From assembly GCA_965112735.1 (NCBI GenBank), contig OZ218950.1, positions 6,448,001 through 6,512,000 on the forward strand: a DNA stretch of 64,000 bases, in the 5' to 3' direction. Origin of the DNA: Phaeosaccion multiseriatum. Lineage: Eukaryota > Ochrophyta, other classes. Shown in pieces: positions 53,147-64,000 of the stretch. The notes under the pieces are model-generated. The model worked only from the letters and a program-made list of their open reading frames with translations. It was not told the origin of the DNA and searched no databases. The first letter of the stretch is position 1. Every line of letters starts with the position of its first letter. Made by a program: the position numbers and the translations under genes.

Positions 53147-56100
53147 TTCTTCTCCGGCTGCTGCTAGCGGTGGCGGTGGTGTGTGGGAGGCGAGTCCTGT
53201 GTTGCTCTGTGGAGTGTTTAGCATCGCTCCTCGCGCTGGGGACATGCCCCGCCTTACCGCGCAGAGTCGGAGCAGAGGGCGCGCCGCGGGGGGAGGGGGG
53301 TGGTTTCCGACACGGGGTGGGGGTGGGGGTGGGGAGGAAGGAGAGAAGGGGGACGGAGACAACTTAATGTCCGATCTAGTGATGAGTGTGGCCCTCCGAG
53401 TGATGCAGCAGCATGATAATCCGGCGGCGTTGGGCCGTCTCCTCTTGGACAGGTGTGAGTGTGACAACGTTGTTGGGCTTCACGGCGAGCAACAACAACA
53501 ACAACAACAAGGCGAAACGGGAGGGAAAGGAGGAGGGAGGGGTGGGGAGGATGGGGACAAGACAGGACTTTCCTCGGGGCAGCTTCAGCCCCTGCCACCG
53601 CTGCTGTCGCGGGAGAAGGCTATAGAGGCGGCCCGACTTTTGCGCAATCTCCTCGTTCGACAGACCCCTTGTGTGGCTCTGCGGCAGCAGGTGGAGCTCA
53701 TCGCTGCCGCGGATCGGAAGGGTGAGAAGGGTGCGAAGAAGGACAAGAAGAAGAAGAAGAAGAACAACAACAACAAGCAAATGGGGGAAAGCCAACAGGG
53801 AGTGGAGGAGATGGGTCATGCAGAGACAAGCCTGTGCTTGCTGCGACCAGAGGTGACTCTGGAGGAGCTAAGCAAGAGAGGTGCCGAGGTAGCAAGCGCC
53901 TTGGAGAGACATAGGGGCTCGCTCAATCTCTTCGCTCTCCCGCAGGTGCGGAGTCGAAGACGTGGTCAGACGTTTCACAGCAGCACCAGCAGCAATGGCG
54001 GTAGTGGTGGGTTTCTTGGTGACTTACTGCGGGCTTTGCCCTTTAATCTGGTGCTCGAGCAGTCTCTCTTGCTCCTCCCTCCACTTGATGATGCTCAAAG
54101 CGATGGGGACGAGGATGAGGACGAGAAGGAGGCCGGTGAGAGAGACAGTGAGAGAGGCCGCTCCTTCCGGTGCGCCCTGGCGGACGAGGATGTATCAGAG
54201 GCTCTTGCGGAGTGTCTGCGGAGGGTGGCGGAGTGCGGAGAAGGAGGAGGAGGGGGAGGGGAAGCACTCGGGGAAGAGCGGTTGGGCGAGAGCGAGAGCG
54301 AGGAAGCGGTGATTATAGAGGGTGGGGTAAGGGATGGTGACGGCAGCTGGAGAATTCGGCAAGCTTGTCGGCAGGTGGCAGGACATCTCCACCTCGCTTG
54401 CGATAGACTGGCTCGGCGAGGGAGGAAGCCAGATCAGGGTGTCGGGGACGAGGAGCAGGAGCAGCAGCAGGAGGAGGAGGAGAAGGGGCGGGGGGCGAAC
54501 GGGGAGGAAAGCTTGAGAGGTCTGTTTGCAGCGGGTCTAAGCTTCCTGAGGCGGCTTGTATTAGCCGAAGAGAGCGAAAGGGGTGATCAGGGAGGAGGAG
54601 GAGGAGGAAGAGGAGGAGGAGGAGGAGGAGGAGGAGGAGGAGGAGGAGGAGGAGGAGGAGGAAGAGGAGGAGGAGGGGCGAGCCTGGCTCTAGCGGCGGT
54701 AATGTCTGATGAGTTTTTAGTGAGCGTAGCTTGCCAGAGCTCTGTGGCACAGCGGGGCGCGGGAGGGAGTGAGGCCACCTTAGAAAGAGAGACAAGAGGC
54801 GGAGGAGGCCAAGAGGGCAGCAGCAGTGGAGCTGTGGCCCCTGTCCATGCTTCGCTAGTGCCGAGGCGAGTAGCTTTGGCCGCAATGGCAGCGATGGTGC
54901 ACTCTTGTAGACTCGACGCTGGAGCTGGAGGAGGGCAATCGGCGGTGCTGAGGAGCTTTCTGCATAGGTTTATAGGGGTGGTGCTGGAGGCGGTAACTGC
55001 AGCGGGAGGAGGAGCAGAAGGAGGAAAAAGTAGCAAGGCAGAGGGCCTGAAGGAGCTAGAGGCGTTGGGGGGAGCGCTGCTTCTCTGCTGGCAGCGCTGC
55101 CCCCCAATTCTGCAGCGCCAAGTCGTCCGCGCTTTGCTGCATCTGCTGGCTCGAACCGGCAGCAGGACTAACGATAGGAACAGCACCAGCAGCAGTCGAG
55201 CCGCGTCGCTGCCAATGTCCAGTGACGACGCTCCCACGAAAGCCTTTTCTGTGCGCTCACTACTCGAGCGGCTGCTGGCGTCAGAGTCTGCGGGAGCGGG
55301 AGGAGGAGCAGGAGCAAGGTCAATGTCAAGCAGGTCAAGCAGCGCAACTGTGCAGGGCTCTTCGCTGCTCTTGTCGGTGGTGGTGTTGAGGAGGCTGGTG
55401 CAGCTTCAAGTCCACGCCCCTTCGGAAAGCATGGGGAGCCTCGTGAGTGCCGCGCTGATGCAGGGAACGGAGGAAGGAGGAAGGGGAGGCAAAGGCGGGG
55501 GAGGAGGGAGTGGGGTGGTGGCCCTCACTACGAACGAGGCCTTCTTCGGGCAGGCCTTTGGGTCTCTTTTGAGTCATACAAGGACCACCGATGCGCCCCA
55601 CGACAAGGCAGTCTCCTCCGGAGCTCGAGCAAGAAGGCGTGGCGGTGGCTCAGTCTCTTCTGCTGCAGTTGTCTCCTCAGCAGTCTCTTCTACCGTCACA
55701 GGGGTGGAGCAGGCAGAGGCAAGTCGATTGGTGGCGGTTCTCGTGCGGTGCCATCCCTCGATGCACGGGGCTCTGTTTGCTCGTGCGGCCGCTGATCTGT
55801 ACGTGGAGTTGCCCAGCAGCAGCGACGTGGATGGCAGCAGACGTGTGCCGCAAGCGGCGTTAAAGGCGGTGCTCATGACGGCTCCAGCTCTGGCTGCTCT
55901 GCTGGAAACGGAGCACCAAACGATGGATGGAGACGGACCAGGCGACGGAGGCGAGCAAGGAGAGCGGGTGCCTTCTTCTTGTCTCGCGGCTCTATATCCT
56001 CAGCTACTGGGTCGGGCTGATGGACTCGCCGCACGGTGTATCCTGCCGCTGTTCTGGGCCCTAGTCGGAGGAGGAGAGCACGAGGAGGAGGAGGGTGGCG

Positions 56101-59100
56101 GGCGAGGATCGTTCATGAGGGGTGTAACGTGGACCGGACTGCTTCCGTCCCTGCAGAGGGCCTTGTCGCTCTTGTTGAAACACTTTGGTGGTGCATCAAC
56201 ACGAGGTGATGAGGATTTGTTCCCCGAAAGCGTCGCGGCATCAGCATTCCGGCAGTCTATGACCCTGCTGGCCGGCGAAGTTGCCGGAGGAGGGAGCGGA
56301 GGAGGAGGAGGAGGTGGAGGGAAAGGAAGGGGCGGCAAGGAAGAGAGGGCAAGGTTTTGGACGCTTTTGCCGCTAAGGCTGGAGGTGCAGACCCTTATGC
56401 TGCAGCACAGTGGCGTACGGCGGTTGGCCCACAGAGCTTCGGCAAGCGGTGGCACGAGGGAAGGGATAGCACATGTGCATAGGAAGGAGAGCAAGAAGAG
56501 CAGCAATAGCAACAGAGACGATGCAGCGGCCGAACTCCTTCGCCTCCATTGGACGTCCTGCACGCGCCTGAGCGTCACAGTCATGCGGGCAGCCTCCAAA
56601 GCTCTCGCGGCCACCACGGCGCACCAGTCAACAGCAGAGGAGGAGGAGGAGGAGGACGAGGGAGAGCAGGACGAGGCGGAGGCTCGACATAAGTCCCAGC
56701 GAGCTATAGCCGAGGCTTTGGGTCGTGCCTGTCGGACTTTGCTGTCGGTAGTGGCCGGTGGGGCGGCTCGGCAGCTGCAGCTTGTGTGCAGCAGTAGTGG
56801 TGGTGGGAAAGAGAATTACCATGGCCTCCTCGGTAAGAGTGAGAGCGCGAGTGCGAGTGAGGGAGGGGTCGTCGATGCGTCTGATCTGAATGCGTTCTTC
56901 ATGTCTGCCGTCAAGTACCAGTTGGACAGTGCGGAGGCGTTGAGGGCTGTGGTGGAGGTGGCCAGAGTCGTGTACAACAGAGGAGGAGAGGAGGAGGAGG
57001 AGGAGGAAGGAGAAGAAGAAGAATCGGAGGAGGAGGGAGGAGGAGGAGGCACGGGACGACGGACCAACAGCAGCAGCAGCCTTTTGAGCGGACTCTTGTC
57101 GGCGCGAGAGCTGCACAGTAGAGTGGTCAGTCACTCGAAGTTCGCCACCGTCCTGTATGGCGTAAGAGCCGCAGCTGTGCCTGGCGGTAGGGGCAGCAGC
57201 AGTAGCAGCCATAAGGGTGGCAGCAATCAGCGCTCCGGCGCGTCTCTGCCTCTACCTGTGGACATGGAGGGAACTGCCAACACGAGCAACAGCAACAGCA
57301 CTGTGAGCAGTGCGTCCGATACCGGAACGATGCTCTTACAAGTCCTCTTGGTGCTTACGTCCGCCGACACAAAGAACATCGCCTTGGACGTCCGGAGTGG
57401 AGCAGCTGCTGCTCGGGCGGTGGGGGAGGGGGCAGCTCCCACCAACGGCGAGGAAGAGGGCGGTGGCAGTGGTGGGGGTCTACTCAGAGTACTGCTGGGC
57501 GCGTATGGAGCCTGTCTGACGGTTTCAGACCGCATTATTTGCCGTCTGCTGTTTCTCTACGAGCGGCGTGGAGGTCTGCAAGTACCACCTAGTCTATGTC
57601 AATGGGGAGCCAAAGCCCTGCCGTCCACTGCTGCGGCCAGCGTCGCCGCCGCTGCTGCCTCCGTGAAGGTGGACGCGTCAAGGAGGGCGGCGGAAGAAGG
57701 TCGGGGTCAGGGTGAAGGTGAGGGTGGGAAGAGTGCCCCTTTGTTGGAAGGGCTGGATGGAGGGTGGGAGTCCGTGTTGGAGTGCTTGAAGCCGCAGCTC
57801 GTGAAACGCTCGATTGAAGCGTTTCCGATTCGGCGCGGTGTCACGCCGGAGAGGCTGCCCTGGGAGGTGGGGGTGTCGGTGGAGGCGGGGGACGGGAAAA
57901 CCATTGACGCAGTTCCGTCTGAGGAGGAAGATAGTGACGAGGAGGAGGAGGGAGATGAGGACGAGGAGGAGGATACATCCGAGAGTGAGGACAATAGCGA
58001 GGACGATAGTGATGGCGGAGGAGGGCGAAGCAGGAGGGGTAAGTCCCAGAGTGAGACCGGAGAAGGAGAAGAAGATGAAGACGAAAACGTGCCAGAGAAC
58101 GGCAGGCAATCGCACAGGAAGGCCGACGGCGGAGACAGGCATGTGGAGACAACAACGTGGTGGGGCTCGCGCAGTACCGGCGACTCCATGCAGCAGCAGC
58201 AGCAGCAGTTGGTATTACAGCAGCAGCAGGCGGAGTTGTCTGGTGTGTTCGATAGTGGCAGTGGCAGTGGCAGTAGCAGTTACTGTGGAAGTTTCGGTGA
58301 TGCTGCGGCCGGGGTAGGGGCCTATGACCCCGCTTTCTTGCTGCCCCTACTCGACCACCTGTTGCGCTCCACAGCCATGCCTGTGAGGCGCTTCTGCCAG
58401 GAAGGGCTGCTGGGCTACTCTCTCATGGCCACATCCAGTGTGGACACGGGCACGAGGACGTTGGCTTACTCCATCCTGCAACAGGTATACGGGTATGCGG
58501 GGGTGTACGGGCAAGAAGAAGAGAGGAAGATTTGTGTATTTGTTTGTTCGTTTTGTTTGTTTGTTTGTTTGTTTGTTTGTTCGTTTTGTTTGTTTTTTGT
58601 TTGTTTGCTTGTGTGTTTGTTTCGGGGGTGGTTTGTGTACATGCGCATGTCTTGCACGGGTGGGTGGGCACACAGTGAGTGACACTTTGCTGACGCGTCC
58701 CCACCATCTCGTCCTCGCACCTCTCTTCTTTCCACCCAACCCCAAACGCAACCATACCATAAGGCAATGGGCATGTTGCATCTCCACGAAAAGGCACAGG
58801 AGGGAAGCGACGCACGCAGGCGGCCTTTTGCTCAACAGAGAGGCGGAAAGGCCAACAACAAGGGCAAGTTCTACGAGCTTCCGCAGCTGCTCCTCCTCCT
58901 CCGCTTCGTTCGGGACGGCATCACCGAGCCCCTGCAGCGGTTACCCTGTGCCGTGGCCCTGACCCTCGCCCGAGCATCAGAGATTCTCTGCGCCGACGCT
59001 GCAGCAGACATGTACCCCCTCATCAACCACTTTCTGCTTCAGCGGCCCTTTCTCGACCCGACCAGTCTCCCCCTCTTCACCTCCCTCTTTACGGGAGTGA

Positions 59101-61583
59101 CGGGGAGCAGCAGCCACGCCCACAAGGATGCACACGGAGGGGCCCATGGAGCAGGCAGTCAGAGCGCCCGGAGCATTGGTGGAGGAGGAGCGGGGGCTGG
59201 GGCAGGGGCCGGCGGCTCTACCTCTGTGCTTGTGGGGTCGTCAGGGCATCGCCAGCAGCAGAGCCCTGTGGTGAGGTCAAGAGCATGGGTGCTCAGGCTG
59301 GTGAGGGACGGGCTGCACACCAGCCAGGACATTGGTATGTCAGCCCGGAAACAAGTGCTGCCTCAGCTGCTCGCCCTTAGCGACTGCTGCCTGGCTCGTG
59401 GCAGTGGTCTGGGCGGCATGGAGGGGGGCAGAGAGGTCTTGCTCCATACCGTGGAGCTGCTCGAGCGTATTGTTGCTCTTCGGGTTTCTGGCACGAGGTA
59501 TCTGCTCGGCAACGTGGGATTCGTCGCGTGGTGCCAGGTGGTGTTCCATGCAGCAGCTGCAGCAGTTGGCGATACAGCAGCAGCAGCGCCATCATCGTCG
59601 ACTCTCGTGCGGCCAAGTACTCCTGGGCTGGCCCAATCCTCAGAGAAAGTGGACGTAGCAGCAACAGGAGGGGGGGGAGGGGGCGGAGGAGGAGGAGGAG
59701 GAGGAGGAGGAGGGGACCGCCTGCTTACTCACCCGATTCTGGCCCGGCTGTTGCGGGTGCTGACGCTGCTTCTGTCTGGAGCCCTGCAGCTGCGCACTAC
59801 CCCTATCTACCTGACGCTCGAGTACAGACAACTCGCACACAGCGTGGTGGCCATGGTGGGCATGCGCTATGGTCGCCGACCTTTCTTCTCAGGCGAGCAA
59901 TCCGGAGCCCCCAAGGGCAGCGGAGAGGTTCTGAGCGCGACGATTGCTCTTCTGACGGCTGTGCACAGAGCATCTTGCTCTCCTCCTCGTGCTACTGGTG
60001 TATCACCAACTGCTGGCAAAGCTGATAATGGTAGTACTGCCATTGGTGTTGGCAAGGGGGAATCTGCTTTCGTTGAAGGGAACCGCGGGTTGGGCTTGCT
60101 GGTGAGCGAGGCGGTGCTCCTCATTGGGGCTGTAGAGAAGGGGGCGCCGCGACTCGATGGAGGTGGTGGTGGAGGAAGAGGAGGAAGAGGAGGAGGAGCG
60201 CGTCAGGAGAAGGAGCGGTTACGGAATGACTTGCTATCCTTGCTGAGCGGCAAGAACTGCCTACGTAGACATACCGCTCCTTCGGAGGACGTTGGCACGC
60301 TGGTGAAGTGGTGCATCCATGTTGGGCAGACCCATGCCTCGCCTATGGCGTTGAGGAATGCGTTCACCGTCGTGCAGAGGGTGGTGGGCTGGGGTCGAGG
60401 AGCTTTGCCGACGAGCGCGGAGGAAGCACTAGGCGGCCAAAGACAGGCAGCAGTTGGTCATACAGAGCCAGCAGGAGGAGGAGAGTTTCCGAGTCGAGGA
60501 GGAGGCTCAGGGAGCGGGGCGGTGCACTTGATGGGTCAGGAGGCGTCGGTAGCGTCGATTCGCGCCTTCATGCGCGTGCACCGCGCCCCTTACGGCCCGG
60601 CGGAGTGGCAGTGTGGGGCACTGGTGCTGCATCTGCTGCGAGAGATGGTTGGGGATTGCCCGGGCGTCACGGCCGCTCCTCCTCCTCCTCCTCCTCCTCC
60701 TCCTCCTCCTCCTCCTGTATCGCCAACTGCTGGTAATGCTGCGACTGCTGCTACGGGAAGTGCCGAAGTCGCTGAGGTGTCGTCTGCTCTTCCCTCCCTG
60801 GCCCGCCCTGCGACGCAGATGGTCGTCAGAGGCGTCATCAGCGCGCTCGGCGAGAGAATGTGCTCCTGCGCCCTCCAAGAGAAAGAGGAGGAGGAGGAGG
60901 AGGAGGAGGAGGATGGGGATGGCAGTGGACGTTCGCCCTCTCGTGCTGCGCGGAGGTGGATGCTTGAGACGGCGTATGCCGTTGTGGGTGCCATGGTGCT
61001 GAGTGATGGCGACGGAGATCAGGGACCGTCGGAGGTACCCAGCACGACGGGTGCAACAGCAGGACAGAGGGGCGAACTGGAGAGAGCGGGGCAGCAGCAG
61101 CAGCAGCAACACCACAGCTATCACCACCACTCAGGAGTTGATGCCGAAGCGGAGGCGGAAGCGTTGGCTTTCTGTGGAGATGTCATGGCAGCAGCGCATG
61201 CGGTGCCCGCAGGGCTTGCCACAGACACAGCAGTGACGGCCTTCTCTTGCCGAGTACAGGAAACTCTCGCCGCGGCGGTGTCGGTGTTGCAATTGGAAGG
61301 GGTTTCCGCGGGAGTTAGCGGCAGCGCTGTGTCACCATTTCAAGGCTCTTCGAGCAGGGGCAAGGACAGTACGGAAAAAGGCTCAGCGAGCAAGAGGAAG
61401 AGGGGAGGGGAGGAGGGCCGAGGGGTGGACAGGAGAGTGGGTGCGGGGAAGGCAGCACCCGGGGGGAGGACGAGGGCGAAAGGGAGAAAATCTGGGGAGA
61501 CTGAGTTGACGGCATCGTCCACTTCCACTCCCAAGAGCAAAAAGAAGAAGAAAGAGAGGAAGAGCATGTCGAGCAAGGAGTAG
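48665..61583 (+). CDS. URB1: URB1/NPA1-like nucleolar 60S ribosome assembly factor (about 5 exons, one frame break)
   Basis: Exons: 48665-48706, 48837-49274, 49520-52025, 52842-58484 and 58764-61583. All are phase 0 if one base is dropped in exon 3, giving about 3815 residues. The ATG at 48665 (gccATGg) was chosen because only its frame joins exon 2 (DLTEWT to NVLNSDDEDVLVKGLHRFAAQ). URB1-like segments include LVTALLMSVYRRIVREKM, HVFLVFLLAFLQSGD, LNEDEPRTVELVLSCLHRHVL and, most clearly, the C-terminal FYELPQLLLLLRFVRDGI, FLLQRPFLDPTSLPLFTSLF and RAWVLRLVRDGLHTSQDI. Family members are Armadillo-like scaffolds in early pre-60S particles. This copy is much longer than yeast (about 1760) or human (about 2270) because of Gly, Glu and Ser insertions, with a basic end (PKSKKKKKERK). 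In exon 3 the frame shifts between HVFLVFLLAFLQSGD and SILANLLFRVSLNEDE within a G8 run and Gly-rich stretch (about 50232-50280). Confidence 0.8.
52095..52600. repeat. (TGTC)n tetranucleotide array in URB1-like intron
   Basis: About 480 bases of CTGT repeats with scattered variants fill the intron between the exon ending 52025 (CAG|GTGAGG) and the exon starting 52842 (ATTCAG|TTGATG). A four-base unit lacking stop codons keeps all frames open and creates false Cys-Leu-Ser-Val proteins. Confidence 0.9.
58535..58625. repeat. (TTTG)n tract in URB1-like intron
   Basis: TTTG/TTCG repeats lie in the last intron (58485-58763) of the URB1-like gene. They produce an apparent Phe-Val-Cys-Leu extension of the preceding ORF, which I treat as intronic. 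Confidence 0.8.
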
Positions 61584-61795
61584 CCATGCTCTCTTTCTCT
61601 CTTTGTCTCTGGTCCTGCTATATGACCTGCTTGCCGTTTAAAATGTAAATAGTATGAATTCTGATCGGAAGATAGAAAGTGGGGAGGAGGGGCTTCGGCG
61701 AGCGAGTCAGGGGGGAGGGGGTAACGTCGTATTGTGCTCTGGAGCGTGTTGCGCAAAGCATCAGTTCATGAAGGAGGAACGGCAGGTGGGGCTGG

Positions 61796-61856
<61 letters not shown>

Positions 61857-62805
61857 GCGAGGGGTGCGTTTCAATAACGTCCAAACACCTGGCTGTGAGG
61901 GGTGTGTTTCCATAGCAATCCCACACCTGGCTGTGCGATCGTGTTCCAACCTCCCTTTATTTTTTTTTAACTTGTTCTTCAATTCCGCCCTTTGCACGAG
62001 AGTCTTAGACTCGGGGCGGACGGAAGGAGACCGATCAGTCCACTATTTTATATAGAGCAGACACACACGCACACACGTACAGGAGGCGTGTGTCGGAGGG
62101 GGGGGGGGGGGGGGTTACCAAAGCCAGGATGGATGGATGAAAGGTCCTGGAGGATCCATGCTCATGCAAAGGCCGCCGCCCGCCTACCCATCCATCGGAA
62201 GAGGCCTACGCTCACAGACAGCAAGAGGACGAGAGCGAGGGATAAGGATAAGCCCACTTCAAGGGAGATGCTCTGGTAAGTAGGAAACTCTATATTATTG
62301 CTATGATTACCCTACATGTAACTCTAATATGTGCACACAAGCCGGCAAAAGTGGAACAGCACAGTGCTCTCAACACAACACACGTAACGCATTACGTAAC
62401 ATCCCGTCTCAGCCCCACACCGCTCGAATCCTCTCCTGCTCGAGCCCCGCTGCGATGTGCCTGCCTTCATTCCAAGCTCCAGCGTCCCCTTCCCTGTGGT
62501 GTGTCTATCTGTGTTGCGCGTTCCATCCACCACTGCTACAGCAGCCAGAAGCAGATGAAACTGCTCCTGTGCTGCCGAGAAGGCGCACTCACACGCTCTG
62601 CTTGCACGAATCCCCCCCACCCCTTCTCCCCCTTTGCCTTGGCGCGATCTGTGGCAAGCCCCGGTCCAGGCACAGGGGCGACCTGACGCTCCTCCCGTCC
62701 ACGGCAGTATATCAGTATCCTCCATCCCCCGCGTCGAGACAAGGGCTCACCGTGACTTGAGAGGCTGCGCCCACAAGGTTCTTCGCTTTCCTTCGTGATC
62801 ATAGC
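61584..62805. other. Convergent intergenic region with simple repeats and dispersed repeat copy
   Basis: No gene is supported. It holds a (CA)n tract (about 61799-61852) and a close pair of direct repeats (aacacctggctgtgaggggtg... / cacacctggctgtgcg, about 61880-61935). A G18 homopolymer lies at about 62099-62115. The second copy of the dispersed repeat is at about 62095-62250. Confidence 0.55.
62095..62250 (-). repeat. Dispersed repeat, copy 2
   Basis: The reverse complement aligns with about 2590-2745 over roughly 150 bases, sharing tctgtgagcgtag, ggcgggcggcggcct, catccatccatc and the gtaacccc C-rich run. Like copy 1, it lies between two convergent genes. Confidence 0.65.
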
Positions 62806-64000
62806 CTAGGCCTTCTTCTTCTTCTTCTCCACGACCTTCTTGGGCTCAATCGCCTGCCACACCTTGGTTGCTAAGACGGCCCCGGCAGTGGGAGCCAACA
62901 GATACACAAAGGCGAAATCCGAAGTAAAGAAGTTGGGTACCGCGAAGTAGGCCCAAGACACGGCGATCATGGGGTTCATCGCAGGGCCAGTCCTTGCTCC
63001 AGCGCAAATGAGGCCTGTGGTACATGGAGAGGAGGGAAGGAGGGAAGGGCGGGGGGGGGGTGGGGTGGCAAAGAGGGAATGGGGGTGTGAGGGAAGGAAG
63101 GAAGGGGAGGGAAGAAGGGAAGGAAGGAAGGAAGGAAGAGGGACGAAAGGAAGTCACAGCGAGTTGCAGAACACCACCGCACGGCAGAGGAAGGTAAGAG
63201 AGACTTCGACCCTTGGGGCTGTTGTACTGAGACAGTGAGTCAGTGAATCCGTGAGTCAAGCAAGTCCGTCAGTCGAAGGCAGTCAGTCAATCAGTGAGGC
63301 ACTCATTTAGTCAGTCAGTCAGTGAGTGAGCCAGTCAGTGAGCTAGCCAATCAGCCAGTCAGTCCAGACAGTCCGTCAGTCAGCAGCTAGACACTTCTTC
63401 CCGTACTCTTCCACCAGTCTTTCAGTCCGCGGTCCGACACACCTCTGATGCCGGCGGCAATGCAAGGTCGCTGCGTCGGTAATCCGATTTGCGTGACCGA
63501 CACGTACACCAACAGAAGCAGAACAAAGGTCAGCCCGAACTCCCACATGGCACCCTCCTTGACCTCGGCGTCGTCAGCGAGAGTGGGGCCGCCCATCTCA
63601 ATGTAGGCAGGGAGGACCTTGGCGATGATGGGGAAGGCCACAATGCCACCGCACATCTGCCCTATGATGCGCACCACCATGGTTTGGAAGTCATTCCAGC
63701 CGTAAAAGAAGGTGGCCACAGATACAGAGGGGTTCACCTGAGAGCCGCCCGTGATGTAGTCGTGCTGTGAGGGTAAAAGAGTCGGAGCGGCAGCAGTGGC
63801 GGCGATGGTAGTAGGAGCAGTAGTAAGTGGTAGAAGGCACGAGGGGGGGGATGGCGTTCGCGCGTGTGTCAGTGTCGTGAGGACTCTCGAGGGGTGAGTC
63901 TTGACGCGGATCAGCTTGGATGACTTACGAGCATGACACAGAAGAAGTGCTGGATCCATCCGGACCAAGAGTCTCCGAGGAAGCTTCCAAAGGGAAAGAG
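62806..64000 (-). CDS. Aquaporin (MIP family), 5' part outside the window
   Basis: Transcript order within the window: 64000-63929 (continues beyond the edge), 63764-63443 and 63014-62806. The junctions are phase 0 and phase 1 and agree, giving about 200 residues of the C-terminal part. The first half-pore motif is GGSQVNPSVSVATF and the second is GARTGPAMNPMIAVSW. The family's Asn-Pro-Ala signatures are thus NPS and NPM here, with both pore asparagines kept. Hydrophobic helices between them (FQTMVVRIIGQMCGGIVAFPII, WEFGLTFVLLLLVYVSVTQI) and after (FVYLLAPTAGAVLATKVW) fit the six-helix fold. The C-terminus ends in a KKKKK run before Ala. This is a membrane channel for water or small solutes; the subfamily and substrate cannot be fixed because the Ala replacements are unusual and the N-terminal helices are missing. 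Confidence 0.85.
63230..63385. repeat. (CAGT)n-like degenerate array in aquaporin intron
   Basis: CAGT/GTCA repeats with many variants lie in the intron between 63015 and 63442. They have no coding potential. Confidence 0.8.

Overview
This is a nuclear segment of a eukaryote, most likely a photosynthetic stramenopile (ochrophyte alga). Genes are interrupted by short GT-AG introns (about 49 to 500 bases) and packed on both strands. Several proteins are low-complexity rich (poly-Gly, Ser, Gln, Asn). Three begin with a signal-peptide-like segment ending in a Phe-centred motif (VAF, NSFAL, LSFSF), the hallmark of targeting to a secondary plastid. A eustigmatophyte-like genome would fit, but the genus cannot be read from the sequence.

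Layout, left to right. (1) 431-2332 (+): plastid-targeted membrane protein. (2) 2880-4615 (-): protein with eight WRKY19-type CCCH zinc-binding repeats. (3) 4616-6568: no gene recognised. (4) 6569-13133 (-): a remarkable gene in which one 168-nt phase-1 exon with its intron is repeated in tandem about twelve times, ending in a poly-Asn exon that is itself internally duplicated. (5) 13134-16596: repeats, no convincing gene. (6) 16597-17367 (-): a second WRKY19-type zinc-finger gene, with a 32-bp palindromic satellite element upstream. (7) 18543-19448 (+): unknown, possibly mobile-element-derived ORF, continuing in frame into the first exon of an RNA polymerase III largest-subunit (RPC1) N-terminal fragment (19284-20557). 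(8) 20754-24846 (+): leucine-rich-repeat protein with a PP1-docking-like motif. (9) 24913-28762 (+): plastid-targeted coiled-coil membrane protein. (10) 29652-31934 (-): ankyrin-repeat protein. (11) 32316-45193 (+): giant myosin of about 3142 residues with UVR-like repeats, sixteen CBS domains, a PB1 domain and a C-terminal membrane anchor. (12) 45800-48373 (-): plastid-targeted ankyrin protein. (13) 48665-61583 (+): URB1/NPA1-like nucleolar 60S assembly factor. (14) 62806-64000 (-): aquaporin, running off the right edge.

The genes do not form an operon-like functional unit. The strongest candidates for undescribed biology are the myosin-CBS-PB1 fusion, whose four CBS modules are almost identical at DNA level, and the tandem-exon gene, whose symmetrical exons can be gained, lost or skipped without breaking frame. 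Two head-to-head gene pairs share short promoters (31935-32315 and 48374-48664). Two copies of one dispersed repeat sit in opposite orientation in two convergent intergenic gaps (about 2590-2745 and 62095-62250). Frame breaks in the LRR and URB1 genes coincide with G/C homopolymers and may be assembly errors. Exon coordinates below come from reading splice sites by eye with frame and phase checks; there is no transcript support.
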